From contig JHVD01000007.1 of NCBI GenBank assembly GCA_000619965.1, positions 62,001 through 126,000 on the forward strand: a DNA stretch of 64,000 nt, read 5' to 3'. The translations under genes and the position numbers were made by a program. The notes under the pieces are model-generated. The model searched no databases and was not told where the DNA came from. It saw nothing but the letters and a program-made list of their open reading frames with translations. The DNA is from Propionibacteriaceae bacterium P6A17 (GTDB taxonomy: Bacteria; Actinomycetota; Actinomycetes; Propionibacteriales; Propionibacteriaceae). Shown piece after piece: positions 45,118-55,303 of the stretch. How positions within the stretch are numbered: position 1 is the first letter of the stretch; each line of letters opens with the position of its first letter.

Positions 45118-46674
45118 TCAGACCGGCCCGAGGCCGTGCTTCTTGGCGGGACGGATCTCGCGCTTGCCGACGAGGATCTCGAGCGACATCGCGATCTGGC
45201 GACGGGTGTCGGCCGGGTCGATGATGTCGTCGACGAGGCCCCGCGCGGCCGCCATGTACGGCGTGGAGAACGTCTCGCGGTATTCCTCGACGAGCTCCTG
45301 GCGGCGGGTCTCCTTGTCCTCGGCCGCGTCGATCTCCTTGCGGAAGACGACGTTGGCCGCGCCCTCGGCGCCCATCACCGCGATCTCGGCCGTCGGCCAC
45401 GCGAACACCTTGTCGGCTCCGAGGTCCTTCGAGCACATCGCCAGGTAGGCGCCGCCGTAGGCCTTGCGCAGCACGACGGTGATCTTCGGGACGGTGGCCG
45501 CGGAGTAGGCGTACAGCATCTTCGCGCCGTGGCGGATGATGCCGCCGTGCTCCTGGGCGACGCCGGGCAGGAAGCCGGGGACGTCGACGAGGTTGACCAG
45601 CGGGATGTTGAAGGCGTTGCAGAAGCGGATGAACTTCGAGGCCTTGTCGGAGGAGTCGATGTCGAGCACGCCCGACATGACCGACGGCTGGTTCGCGATG
45701 ATGCCGATCGTGCGGCCGTTGATGCGGGCGAAGCCCACGACGATGTTCATCGCCCAGCCGGCCTGTACCTCGAGGAAGTCGCGGTGGTCGACGATCTCCA
45801 TGATGACGTCGCGGATGTCGTAGCCCTTGTTGCCCTGCACGGGGATGATGTCGCGCAGCTTCTCGTTGGGCTCGACGACGTCGTCGGGATCGACGATCGG
45901 GGCGTCCTCGGTGTTGTTCTGCGGCAGGAAGCTGAGCAGCTTCTGCGCGATGACGATGGCCTGCTCGTCGTCGTCGGCGACGAAGTGGACCACGCCGGAA
46001 CGGCCCATGTGCGCGTCGGCGCCGCCCAGGGCGTCCTGGGTGACGTCCTCACCGGTGACCTGCTTGATCACGCCCGGGCCCGTGATGAACATGTGGGCCT
46101 TGCGGGTCTGGATGATGAAGTCGGTCAGTGCCGGCGAGTAGGCCGCCCCACCGGCGCAGGGGCCGGCGATGATCGAGATCTGCGGGACCGCGCCGGAGAG
46201 CAGGACGTTCTGGTAGAACACCTTGCCGTAGCCGGAGAGGGAGTCGATGCCCTCCTGGACGCGGGCTCCGCCCGAGTCGTTGATGAAGATGAAGGGCGTG
46301 CCGGTCACGAGCGACGCGTGCAGCGCCTCCGCCACCTTGATCGAGTGGGCCTCGCCCGCCGAGCCGCCCATGACGGTGAAGTCCTGGGAGGCGACGTGGA
46401 CTGGCCGGCCGAACACCGCGCCGGTGCCGGTGACGACACCGTCGGCGGGCATGTCGGCCTTGTCCATGCCGAAGGTGGTCGTGCGGTTGCGACGGAACGC
46501 GCCGTCCTCCTGGAACGTGCCCTCGTCGAGGAGCGCGGCCAGGCGGTCGCGGGCCGTCATCTTGCCCTTGGCGCGCTGCTTCTCGAGCTTGTCCTCACCG
46601 CCGCCGGCTTCGACCTTCGCCCGACGCTCGTTGAGCTGTTCGAGGCGCTCTGCCATCGTGTACTGGTGCACCAT
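45118..46674 (-). CDS. mmdA: Methylmalonyl-CoA carboxytransferase 12S subunit
   Basis: A 518-residue carboxyltransferase that takes the carboxyl group from (S)-methylmalonyl-CoA to biotin on 1.3S, releasing propionyl-CoA. It is a two-domain crotonase-like hexamer; motifs include QDFTVMGGSAGEAHSIKVAE, INDSGGARVQEGI, IIAGPCAGGAAYSPAL and VDVPGFLPGVAQEHGGI. ATG at 46674 gives MVHQYTMAERL and follows AAGGAGCGGC. Second gene of the operon 5S-12S-small-1.3S. Confidence 0.96.
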   Translation of the reverse strand: MVHQYTMAERLEQLNERRAKVEAGGGEDKLEKQRAKGKMTARDRLAALLDEGTFQEDGAFRRNRTTTFGMDKADMPADGVVTGTGAVFGRPVHVASQDFTVMGGSAGEAHSIKVAEALHASLVTGTPFIFINDSGGARVQEGIDSLSGYGKVFYQNVLLSGAVPQISIIAGPCAGGAAYSPALTDFIIQTRKAHMFITGPGVIKQVTGEDVTQDALGGADAHMGRSGVVHFVADDDEQAIVIAQKLLSFLPQNNTEDAPIVDPDDVVEPNEKLRDIIPVQGNKGYDIRDVIMEIVDHRDFLEVQAGWAMNIVVGFARINGRTIGIIANQPSVMSGVLDIDSSDKASKFIRFCNAFNIPLVNLVDVPGFLPGVAQEHGGIIRHGAKMLYAYSAATVPKITVVLRKAYGGAYLAMCSKDLGADKVFAWPTAEIAVMGAEGAANVVFRKEIDAAEDKETRRQELVEEYRETFSTPYMAAARGLVDDIIDPADTRRQIAMSLEILVGKREIRPAKKHGLGPV

Positions 46675-46685
46675 GCTGCCGCTCC

Positions 46686-48179
46686 TTACGCGGGCTCGAC
46701 CGTGACGCTGTGCTCGCGTCCGGCCAACTTGACGTTGTACTTGACGGGGGCCGTGATGCCCTGGGCCGGGCCTGCGGCCTTGGCGCGCTCGGCAGCGAGC
46801 TGCTCGGGCGACTTCGCCACGCTCTTGGGGCCCTCGGCGCGCGAGGCCAGGAACTTGGCGGCGACGTTCGGGAACATGGCGTGCGTGAGCACGTCCTCGT
46901 CGCTGCCATCGAAGCCTTCCAGCTTGCTGGCGTCCTCGACGAGCTTGTCCCACTCGGGCTCCAGGTGGTCGGCCGGACGATCGGTGATCTGTTCCTTCTT
47001 GGCCTGCGCCTTCGCCATCTCGATGACCTCGGGGTCGCGCTCGCCCAGGCACTCGCCATAGTAGCCGAGCATCAGGTCAGCGAACTCGCCGGTCATGACC
47101 TTGTAGGGGCCCATGAGGACGTTGAACACGGCCTGGGTGCCGACGATCTGGGACGACGGGGTGACCAGCGGCGGATGGCCGGCAGCGGCCTTGACGCGCG
47201 GCACCTCGGCCATGACCTCGTCGATGCGGTCGCCCGCGCCCTGCGCCTTGAGCTGCGACTCCATGTTGGAGAGCATGCCGCCGGGGATCTGGGAGCTGAA
47301 GATGCCGGTGTCGACGAGCGTCTTCGACTCGAACTCGGCGTACTTCGGGCGGACCTTCTTGAAGTGGTCGCGGATCTTGACGAGACGGTCCATGTCGAGG
47401 CCGGTCTCGTAGCCGGTGTCCTCCAGCATCTCGACGAGCGACTCCGTCGGGTTGTGGCCCGGGCCGAGCGACATGGACGAGATCGCGGTGTCCACGACGT
47501 CCGCGCCGGCCTCGATGGCCTTCATGAGCGAGACGAGGGTGACGCCGGTGGTGGAGTGGCAGTGGACGTTGATCTGGATATCGCCGTAGGTGTCCTTGAT
47601 GCCCTTGACGATGTCGTAGGCCGGCTGCGGCTTCAGCAGCGCCGCCATGTCCTTGAAGGCGATGGACTCGGCGCCCATGTCGATGAGCTGGCCGGCGAGC
47701 TTTATGTAGCCCTCGACGGTGTGGACCGGGGAGATCGTGTAGCAGATGGTGCCCTGCGCGTGCTTGCCCGCGTTGCGGACTGCCTGCATCGCACGGGCCA
47801 TGTTGCGGGGGTCGTTGAGGGCGTCGAACACGCGGAAGACGTCCATGCCGTTCTCGGCCGACTTCTCCACGAACTTGTCGACGACGTAGTCCTCGTAGTG
47901 ACGGTAGCCGAGCAGGTTCTGGCCGCGCAGCAGCATCTGCAGGCGGGAGTTCGGCATCAGCTTGCGGAACGTCCGGAGACGCTCCCAGGGGTCCTCGTTG
48001 AGGAACCGGATACAGGCGTCGTACGTAGCGCCGCCCCAACACTCGACAGACCAGTAGCCGGCCTTGTCGATGTCCTCGCACGCGTCGACCATGTCCTCCA
48101 TGGCCATGCGTGTCGCCATCAAACTCTGGTGCGCGTCACGGAGTGCGAGCTCGGTGACGCCAATCTTTCGCGCACTCAT
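46686..48179 (-). CDS. Methylmalonyl-CoA carboxytransferase 5S subunit
   Basis: A 497-residue metal-dependent carboxyltransferase that passes CO2 from biotin to pyruvate, giving oxaloacetate. It is almost colinear with the known Propionibacterium 5S subunit: ITELVLRDAHQSL-type start (here VTELALRDAHQSLMATRM), WSVECWGGATYDAC, FKDMAALLKPQPAYD, INVHCHSTTGVT with the metal-binding HxH, and TPSSQIVGTQAVFNVLMG. It heads the operon, so sequence and order both support the transcarboxylase assignment. Confidence 0.97.
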   Translation of the reverse strand: MSARKIGVTELALRDAHQSLMATRMAMEDMVDACEDIDKAGYWSVECWGGATYDACIRFLNEDPWERLRTFRKLMPNSRLQMLLRGQNLLGYRHYEDYVVDKFVEKSAENGMDVFRVFDALNDPRNMARAMQAVRNAGKHAQGTICYTISPVHTVEGYIKLAGQLIDMGAESIAFKDMAALLKPQPAYDIVKGIKDTYGDIQINVHCHSTTGVTLVSLMKAIEAGADVVDTAISSMSLGPGHNPTESLVEMLEDTGYETGLDMDRLVKIRDHFKKVRPKYAEFESKTLVDTGIFSSQIPGGMLSNMESQLKAQGAGDRIDEVMAEVPRVKAAAGHPPLVTPSSQIVGTQAVFNVLMGPYKVMTGEFADLMLGYYGECLGERDPEVIEMAKAQAKKEQITDRPADHLEPEWDKLVEDASKLEGFDGSDEDVLTHAMFPNVAAKFLASRAEGPKSVAKSPEQLAAERAKAAGPAQGITAPVKYNVKLAGREHSVTVEPA

Positions 48180-48403
48180 GGATCAATCCAACCACGACGA
48201 CTTGTCGCGCATACCCGGACCCCCACACTTCGCCGGAAACCGCCGCTGGTAATGTTCGGACCAATTGTTGCCCACGGCGCCCGCCCCCGTGTCGTCGAAG
48301 ACACCCACCCGCGCGCGTTCCGCCGGTGGGGCCGACTACGCTGGTCTTGCACCCCGACCAAGCAGCGACGGGTGACCCGCACGCTCCCCAGAACAGGACG
48401 CCC

Positions 48404-48997
48404 ATGGCCCTCGCAATCCCCGCGCACCCGATCACTTGGCTGTTCCTCGGCGACAGCATCACCCACGGCCTCGTCCACACCCAGGGCGCACGCAGCTTCG
48501 TCGAACACGTCAACGAGACCGTGCGCGGAGACGAGGGGCGCATCACCGACGTGCTGGTCAACACGGCCGTCTCCGGCTGGCAGGTCGGTGACCTGCTCGG
48601 CGCCTGGGACTTCCACGCCGCCCGCTTCTCCCCCGACGTCGCCATCGTGATGCTCGGCACCAACGACGCGAAGAACGGCCCCGACGGCGTCCCCGCCTAC
48701 CGCGAGGGGCTCGTCGAGATCGTCCGCCGGCTGCGCGGCGGCGGTGCGCAGGTGGTGCTCATGGTGCCGCCCCCGATCCGCGAGGAGCCGTCGGCCCGCG
48801 TCGGCTTCTCCCTCTACTGCGAGGCCGTCCGCGACGTGGCCGCGGAGACTGGCCTGCCCTTGGTGGACCATCCCGCCGACTGGGCAGACAACGCCCCCGG
48901 GGGCGACGTCGACGTCTGGCTCAACGACGACATCCACCCCAATGCCGCGGGGCACCGTCGCATGGCCGACGCGATCCTCGACGTCATCTGGCGCTGA
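48404..48997 (+). CDS. SGNH/GDSL-type hydrolase
   Basis: A 197-residue cytoplasmic esterase-fold protein. Block I FLGDSITHG (catalytic Ser), block III GTNDAK and block V DDIHPNAAGH (Asp-His) are intact. Without a signal peptide it is probably intracellular; substrate (acyl ester) unknown. ATG at 48404 begins MALAIPAHPITW; earlier in-frame codons are not needed. Divergent from the transcarboxylase operon. Confidence 0.87.
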   Translation: MALAIPAHPITWLFLGDSITHGLVHTQGARSFVEHVNETVRGDEGRITDVLVNTAVSGWQVGDLLGAWDFHAARFSPDVAIVMLGTNDAKNGPDGVPAYREGLVEIVRRLRGGGAQVVLMVPPPIREEPSARVGFSLYCEAVRDVAAETGLPLVDHPADWADNAPGGDVDVWLNDDIHPNAAGHRRMADAILDVIWR

Positions 48998-49166
48998 CAC
49001 AGCCCGCGGCAAGGCACTTCGGTCACAGCGCGGGCGCGCGCCGGGCACGGGTAGGGCCTGCCCCGTCTGGTGGGTGTGCTCGACGATGACGGTCGGCCAC
49101 GCCGCCGCTGCCGTCCCCTGCCGATCCCACAGGATCCGCCCTTGGGCTGCGCGCCGACCACCCCAG

Positions 49167-50330
49167 TCACAGCCGCCGCAGCACGCTCTCCCGCAGTTCA
49201 CCCGGCGACGGGAAGTAGTCGGACTCGAGCGCGGTCTCGGTCAGTACGCGGGCCACGGAGTCCAGACTGTGCCGCACACCGCCCAGCGCCACCTCACGCA
49301 CGCCCAAGTCGGAGGCGACCACCTGCGGCGGGAACGGACAGATGTGCTCGAGCTCGTCGCGCAGCCGCGGCAGGAACAGATCAGCCTGCGACGCAAACGC
49401 CCCACCCACGACGACGCACTGCGGATCCAGCGTGAGCACCATCGCAGCAGCGCCGAGCGCGAGCACGTGGGCGTACTCACCGACGGCCCTGATCGCCCGT
49501 TCGTCGCCTTCCCTGGCCGCCGCGAAGATCGCCTCGCGACGCGGGTGTTCCTCGCCGTACTCCCCGACGGCGAACTGCTCCCGCTCGAGCTCACGCCAGC
49601 GCAGCGCCTCGAGCTCACCGATCAGCCCCGAACTCCCAGAGTGGCCCGTGCGGACATGCCCGTCGACGACGCAGGCTGCGCCCGTCCGCACACCGGCGAG
49701 GATGTACACCACATCGGAGTATCCAGATGCGGCGCCGAGCCAGGCATTGCCCAGCGCGCCCAGCTGACAGTCGCCGACGACGTGCACCGCGGCCCCCAGC
49801 GCGTCGCGGAACGGCCCCCCGACGTCGCAGCCCTGCCACCTTGGCATGTCGTCGCCGCCGAAGAACCGCACGATGCCGTCCTTCACCACGCCCGGCGAGC
49901 CGACGGTGCAGCTCAACAGCGGCCCCGGGTCGGTGTCGGCGCGCACGGCGCGCGACGCCTCCACCGCCATGCGGATCCGCGCGTCGCCGTCGATCTCGGG
50001 CGAGACCTCCAACGCCTTCTCCACGAGGACACCCCCACCCAGGTCTGCACAGATGATGCGGATGTGCCGAGCGCCGATGTCGACGGAGAGCACGTGCCCC
50101 GCGGAGGCGGCGAGGCTGTACGTCGCGGCCGGGCGGCCACGGCTCGATTCCCCCGGTTCCCGACGCGTGAGCCACCCGAGCTCATCGAGATCGGCGAGGA
50201 TGGATTCCGCCGACGGTCGGCTGACGGAGCACTCGCGCGCCACCTCCGCCACCGTCATCGATCTGGTGATGAATCCGCGCAGTGCAGCGGCCATGTTGAT
50301 CCGGCGTTCGATGCGCCGAACTGACTTCAT
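49167..50330 (-). CDS. ROK family transcriptional regulator
   Basis: A 387-residue repressor-type protein with an N-terminal helix-turn-helix (MTVAEVARECSVSRPSAESI) and a ROK domain: VVYILAGVRTGAACVVDGHV, GHSGSSGLIGELEALRW and VLTLDPQCVVVGGAFA. Several ROK repressors respond to sugars. Downstream of the alpha-galactosidase and importer genes on the same strand, it probably controls them. The usual zinc-binding Cys cluster of ROK proteins is absent. Confidence 0.9.
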   Translation of the reverse strand: MKSVRRIERRINMAAALRGFITRSMTVAEVARECSVSRPSAESILADLDELGWLTRREPGESSRGRPAATYSLAASAGHVLSVDIGARHIRIICADLGGGVLVEKALEVSPEIDGDARIRMAVEASRAVRADTDPGPLLSCTVGSPGVVKDGIVRFFGGDDMPRWQGCDVGGPFRDALGAAVHVVGDCQLGALGNAWLGAASGYSDVVYILAGVRTGAACVVDGHVRTGHSGSSGLIGELEALRWRELEREQFAVGEYGEEHPRREAIFAAAREGDERAIRAVGEYAHVLALGAAAMVLTLDPQCVVVGGAFASQADLFLPRLRDELEHICPFPPQVVASDLGVREVALGGVRHSLDSVARVLTETALESDYFPSPGELRESVLRRL

Positions 50331-50498
50331 GACTTTCTCCTCGTGGGCCTCATTGGCTGAATCGAGCGTAGCGGATCACTGCCCGCCCGACGGTGGCGTC
50401 TCCCCGTGCGAAAACCAGCCCGCAAGGGGCGACACCACGTCGACGCACGGTGATACTCCCTTCGTCCTGTCCGGTGGCGCCCGGCGTTGGGCGCGCAG

Positions 50499-52031
50499 TT
50501 ACTTCGCCAGCAGCCGATCCGACATGCGGCCCGCAGGCGAGATCCAGGGCTCGAAGTCGACCTCGCGGCCGTCGACGCGGAAACGGTGGCGTCCGAGGCG
50601 CTCGACGGTGGGCGTGCGGCCGGGCGCGAACTCGCGGCACAGGGCCCGCAGACGCGCGCGCTCGTCATCGGAGAGCCAGTCGTGGGGATCCGAGCAGCCG
50701 AACGTGCCGCAGACGCGCGCGGCGTCCTGGCTGATGGCGTTGGCCTCGGGGCTGAGCAGCGACCCGCGCGAACGCGCGAACGCAACGTCGGGGTCGATGT
50801 GCACGAGCCCGCCCAGCCAAAGGCGGGCGATCGAGTTGCGCAGCGCGTTGCGCAAGCCGGGCCCCGACGGGTCCCGTCGCCGCTCCGTGTTGTCCCAGTA
50901 GGGGGCCGTGTCGGGGCCGACGCGGACCCCGTCGAGCAGGCCGAGCGACGAGCCGACCACGGCCCCCGAACCCATCAGGTACGCGTCCGGCAGCGCGTCG
51001 CGCAACGCCTTGAGACCCTCGCGGTACGCCACCTCGCGGGGTACGTCGCGGTGGCGGCGACCGACGATCGCGGCGGCGTTGAGGAAGTCGAGCTTGAAGT
51101 AGGTGAAGCCCCAGCCGCGCGCCTCGCGTACGACGTCGACCACCCACTCGAGCGCCCCCGGGTGGGTGCAGTCGAGTGCGTAGTAGTTGCCGCCCCAATT
51201 GAATCCGGCGGGCAGCGGGGCACCGTCCTCGTCGTGGACGAAGTACTCGGGGTGTGCGCGCACCACCGGCGCCTGCTCGACGGCGATGAATGGTGCGAGC
51301 CACAGCCCGGGCCGGAGCCCGAGCCCTTCGATGTGCCCGGCGAGTGCTTCCATGCCCGCCGGGAACTTCGCGTTGGGCTGCCAGTGGCCGATCTGCTGCT
51401 CCCAGCCGTCGTCCACCTGGCAGATGTGGTAGCCGATGTCGGCGGCCTGGCGGGCCTCGTCGAGGATGATCTCCTGCGTGATCTCCTCGAACCACGAGTA
51501 CCAGCTCGACCAGACCGCACCGGGCTGCGCCGTCGGATGTGCCCCGACGACGCCCCGCCACGCGTCGACGTAGCGGCCCCAGCACTCGGCCTCGGGCCCG
51601 ACGGCGACGAACCACTCCAGCTCCGAGCCGTCGTCGTCGAGAGCCGAGGCGCTGAGGTCCTCTGGGCCGACGACGATCCTGCCGGTGCGCGGGCCGACGG
51701 CCCCGACGAGCAGCACGTTGTCGTGCGCGAGGGCCACCGTCGTGACCGTGTAGGACTGGTGAAGGTCGTCGCGATCGGTGGCGGAGTCCTCGGCAGTGTG
51801 GAGGCGATCGGGGTTGTCCCACACCCGCCACGGCGGCGCCGACAGGCGCCACCACGACGTCGGGGACCATGACGTGAACCCGTGCCGGTAGTACTCGGCG
51901 TCGCCGCCCTGCCCGTGTCGAACGACGATCGACGACGCGCGCAGCTGCGCGGGCGAGTGCTCGGTGATCCGCAGGCCGGGGTCGTCCGACGAGGTGATCA
52001 CCAGGTTGGCGGGGTCCAGGAAGAGGTGCAT
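50499..52031 (-). CDS. GH36 family alpha-galactosidase
   Basis: A 510-residue glycosidase, without signal peptide, hydrolysing alpha-linked galactose imported as oligosaccharide. The clan D core shows WSSWYSWFEEIT, CQVDDGWEQQIG, GFTYFKLDFLNAAA (nucleophile Asp in KLDFLN) and LDGVRVGPDTAPYWD (acid/base Asp). It is smaller than full-length GH36 enzymes (~700 residues) and lacks most of the N-terminal beta-sandwich. It follows the sugar-importer genes, matching uptake and then cleavage. Confidence 0.88.
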   Translation of the reverse strand: MHLFLDPANLVITSSDDPGLRITEHSPAQLRASSIVVRHGQGGDAEYYRHGFTSWSPTSWWRLSAPPWRVWDNPDRLHTAEDSATDRDDLHQSYTVTTVALAHDNVLLVGAVGPRTGRIVVGPEDLSASALDDDGSELEWFVAVGPEAECWGRYVDAWRGVVGAHPTAQPGAVWSSWYSWFEEITQEIILDEARQAADIGYHICQVDDGWEQQIGHWQPNAKFPAGMEALAGHIEGLGLRPGLWLAPFIAVEQAPVVRAHPEYFVHDEDGAPLPAGFNWGGNYYALDCTHPGALEWVVDVVREARGWGFTYFKLDFLNAAAIVGRRHRDVPREVAYREGLKALRDALPDAYLMGSGAVVGSSLGLLDGVRVGPDTAPYWDNTERRRDPSGPGLRNALRNSIARLWLGGLVHIDPDVAFARSRGSLLSPEANAISQDAARVCGTFGCSDPHDWLSDDERARLRALCREFAPGRTPTVERLGRHRFRVDGREVDFEPWISPAGRMSDRLLAK

Positions 52032-52067
52032 GGGTTCCTCGATGTCGTGGTGGCCGGGGTCGTCGGG

Positions 52068-53434
52068 CTACTCGCTGGCGAGCAGATCGTTGACCTTCTT
52101 GTTGAGCTCGGGCAGCAGGTCGGCGGGCTTGCCGTCGAGTCGTTCGATGCGCTCGATCACGAGGTCGGCCTCGGAGTTGATCTCCGCCGCCTTGAAGGTG
52201 ATCGGGTAGAACTCGAGCGACGTCGGATCCTTCGCGATGTCGAGGAAAGCGGACACGTCGACGCCGCCCGCCTCGTGCGCCTTCGCAGCCGCCTCGGAGT
52301 ACTTGCCGATCGACGGGAACACGACGGCTTCGTTCGCGACGACCTCCTGGCAGGCGGGCGAGGTGAGGTGCTTGACCCACTTCCACGCTTCCTCGGGATG
52401 CTTGCTGTCACGCGTGATCGAGGGTGCGAGCCCGTTGATGATCGTCTTTCGGCCCTCGGGGCCCTTCGGCAGAGGGGCGAACGCGAACTGCTGCGCCTTC
52501 GACTTCGACCACGTGTTGATGCGCCACGAACCATAGGGCACGAGCGCTGCCTTGTTCTGCTCCATCATCGGCTCGAGACCGAGGTTGCCAGCCTGCTCGA
52601 CGGGCGTGACGTAGCCCTTCTCGATCTGCTGCTGCCACCACGTGAGTGCCTGGCTGAGCTTGGGGTCGTCGAGCTGGTACTTGCTGCCGAAGGGGTTCTT
52701 GTCGAGGTATTTGAAGCCATTCGACAGTGCGAGCCACGACCACGGCCCCTGCCCGACGACACCGCCGCCGGACTCGAGCCCCCACCCGTAGGTGGCCACG
52801 TTGTCCTTGTCGAAGCCGGCTTCGTCACCGCGCTTGCCGTTCTTGTCGATGGTGAGCTTCGCGATCAGCTTGCCGAATGAGCCGCCGTCGGTGGGATTCC
52901 AGTCGAGGTCGTCGAGGGTGGCCGGGTCCACGCCCGCGTCCTTGACGTCCTTGACGTTGTACACGAGCGCGATGGTGTCCCAGTCCTGCGGGATGCCGTA
53001 GCGCTTGCCCTCGTGGACCCACAGCTTGGCGAGGCCACCGGTGTACTGCCCGAGATCGACGGGGTCCTTCTCCAGGAAGGGCTCGAAGTCGAGCAGCACG
53101 CCCTTCCTCGCGAGCTCGGGATCGTGCGCGACGTGGTTGGTGATGACGTCGGGGGCGGTCTTGGAGTTGAGGGAGATCGTGAGATTCTGCCAGTAGTCGT
53201 CCCAGCCGGACTGTTCGATGTTGACCTTGACGCCGGTCTCCTTCTCGAAGTTCGCGGCGCAGGTCTCGTAGGCGGGCTTCTGGTTGGGGTCCCACAGCCC
53301 GTAGGTGAGGCTCACTGCGGAGCCTCCCTCGTTCGCGGTGTCCTCCGAGCTCTTGAGCTCGTCGGGGTGCAGCCCGCGGTGGCGGTGACCGCAGCGAGCG
53401 TCACCCCGAGCAACAGCGTTGTCGCCTTGTTCAT
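52068..53434 (-). pseudogene. Sugar ABC substrate-binding lipoprotein, frameshifted at N-terminus
   Basis: The mature chain (ACAGC-type family 1 binding protein: PAYETCAANFEKETGVKV, TAPDVITNHVAH, PQDWDTIALVYNVKD) is in a frame without its own signal peptide. A signal plus lipobox (MNKATTLLLGVTLAAVTATA then GC) starts at 53434 in another frame, and joins the mature sequence only if one base is inserted near 53354/53355, at GAGCTCTTGAGCTC. As written the gene would not export its product. It precedes GH36 and follows two permeases; either a real mutation or an assembly error. Confidence 0.8.
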
Positions 53435-53479
53435 TTTTGTCCTTGCAGATGGGTGTTCGGTGTTGGGAAAACTTGGGGG

Positions 53480-54379
53480 TCACTTGGTGGCCGACAAGGC
53501 GATGGAGCCGACGAGCTTGCGCCCGAAGAACAGCAGGAGCAACAGCATGGGAATGACCTGCAGTGTGGCGGCGGCCATCAGCCCGGCCCAGTCGGGTCTG
53601 GTCGTCGGGGACGCTTCCTGGAATGCCGCGAGGGCGACGTTGAGCAGCCGCACCGCGTGGTCCTTGCCGACGAGTTGCGGCCACAGGTACTCGTTCCAGG
53701 CGAACACTGCCTGGATGATCGCAATGGTCGTGATCGGCGGCCAGCTCATCGGCACGATGATGCGGCGGAAGATCGTGAAGTGGCCGGCGCCGTCGAGGTG
53801 GGCGGCCTCCTCGACCTCCTTCGGGATGGACAGGAAGAACTGCCGGAGGAAGAAGATCGCGAACGGGAACACCAGGAAGTAGGGCGCGAGCTGGCCGGTG
53901 AACATGTTGATCAGATTGAAGTTGTTGATGAGCACGTAGTTGGGCAGCACGATGAAGATCGGCGGGATCATCATGCCGGTGAGGAACAGACCGAAGATGA
54001 GGTTGCGGCCCGGGAAGTGCAAGCGCGCGAACGCGTACGCGGCCATCGTCGCCGTCGTCACTTGGCCCAGCACCATGAGCGCGGTGAAGATGATGGAGTT
54101 GCGCAGATAGAGCCAGAAGTACATCTTGGCGCCGCTGCCACCGGCCTCGAGGTCGGTCTTCGTGTCGACGAGGCCCAGCACCCGCTCGAAGTTGAGCAGG
54201 GTCGCGTCGGGCGGGATCAGCGAGTAGTCGCCGCTGAAGATCTGCGCGTTGGGGGTGAGCGCGGTGCGGATCGCCCAGGCGAACGGCAGCAGCGTGACGA
54301 CGATGAGCAGGATGAGGACGGCCCAGCCGAGGATGCGTCCGGGGCGGAGGTGCCGTCGGGTGTGTGCGGTGTCAGTCAT
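53480..54379 (-). CDS. Carbohydrate ABC transporter permease (MalG type)
   Basis: A 299-residue inner-membrane permease. Six predicted helices and the EAA motif EEAAHLDGAGHFTIFRRIIV, which docks on the ATPase, are visible. It follows the MalF-type gene with a 6-base gap. No ATPase gene is in the operon; the MsmK-like ATPase at 20135 is a candidate partner. Confidence 0.93.
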   Translation of the reverse strand: MTDTAHTRRHLRPGRILGWAVLILLIVVTLLPFAWAIRTALTPNAQIFSGDYSLIPPDATLLNFERVLGLVDTKTDLEAGGSGAKMYFWLYLRNSIIFTALMVLGQVTTATMAAYAFARLHFPGRNLIFGLFLTGMMIPPIFIVLPNYVLINNFNLINMFTGQLAPYFLVFPFAIFFLRQFFLSIPKEVEEAAHLDGAGHFTIFRRIIVPMSWPPITTIAIIQAVFAWNEYLWPQLVGKDHAVRLLNVALAAFQEASPTTRPDWAGLMAAATLQVIPMLLLLLFFGRKLVGSIALSATK

Positions 54380-54385
54380 GCTGGT

Positions 54386-55303
54386 TCACCCCAAGTCGGA
54401 TTCTGCCGCGCGAGTGACGCGCAGCTGGAAGAGGGACATGACGAGGATGATGAGCAGCAGCACGACGGACATCGCCGCCGCATAGCCCATCTGGCCATGT
54501 TGGAAGGCCTTCTCGTAGATGTAGAAGTAGATGACTCGGGTGGAGCCGACGGGGCCGCCCTTCGTCGCGACGGCGACGGTGTCGAAGATCTGGAACGAGC
54601 CGATCATGGACACGACGACGACCATCGCCAGGATGGGGCGGATGAGCGGCAGCGTGATGCGGGTGAGCACCTTCCACTGGTTGGCGCCGTCGATGTCGGC
54701 CGACTCGTAGATCATCTTGGGGATGAGCTGCATGCCCGCGAAGATCAGCAGCGCGGTGTAGCCCATGTTGCGCCACGAGTTGACGAGCGCGACGGTGATG
54801 ATCGCGAAGTCCGGGTTGCCGTAGAAGGCGATGGGCCCGACGCCGACCTGGCCGAGCAGGTGATTCACGAGGCCGACGTTGGGGTCGAGGATGAACAGCG
54901 TGATGACCGCGATCGTGACGTTGGGCACGAGCCACGGCACGACGAGCAGGGAGCGTACGACGGTGGACTGGCTCACCTTTTGCATCAACACCGCGATGCC
55001 GAGGCCGGCTGCGGTCTGGGTGGTGATGTTGACGACGACGTACACCGCCGTGATGAGCAGCGCGCGGCCGAACGTCGCATCGTACAGCAGGGCCTTGTAG
55101 TTGTCGATACCGACCCACTGCGGATCGGTGAGGAGGTCCCAGCGGGTGAGGCTCAGCTCGAAGCCCTTGACCATCGGCCGCAGGTAGAAGACGGCAAAGC
55201 CCAACAGGGCAGGTGCCAGGAACAGCAGGGCCACACCGGTCTGTGACCGGGGACCTCCGCCCGTACGTGGGCGTGGCGTGCGCCGCGTCGAGGTAGTCGT
55301 CAT
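54386..55303 (-). CDS. Carbohydrate ABC transporter permease (MalF type)
   Basis: A 305-residue permease. Six helices, with EAA loop YESADIDGANQWKVLTRITL near residue 200. First gene of the importer operon. The gap upstream (55304-55598) holds an AT-rich segment near 55331-55353 and a long palindrome at 55520; a promoter with operator for the ROK protein is likely here but not demonstrable by eye. Confidence 0.93.
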   Translation of the reverse strand: MTTTSTRRTPRPRTGGGPRSQTGVALLFLAPALLGFAVFYLRPMVKGFELSLTRWDLLTDPQWVGIDNYKALLYDATFGRALLITAVYVVVNITTQTAAGLGIAVLMQKVSQSTVVRSLLVVPWLVPNVTIAVITLFILDPNVGLVNHLLGQVGVGPIAFYGNPDFAIITVALVNSWRNMGYTALLIFAGMQLIPKMIYESADIDGANQWKVLTRITLPLIRPILAMVVVVSMIGSFQIFDTVAVATKGGPVGSTRVIYFYIYEKAFQHGQMGYAAAMSVVLLLIILVMSLFQLRVTRAAESDLG

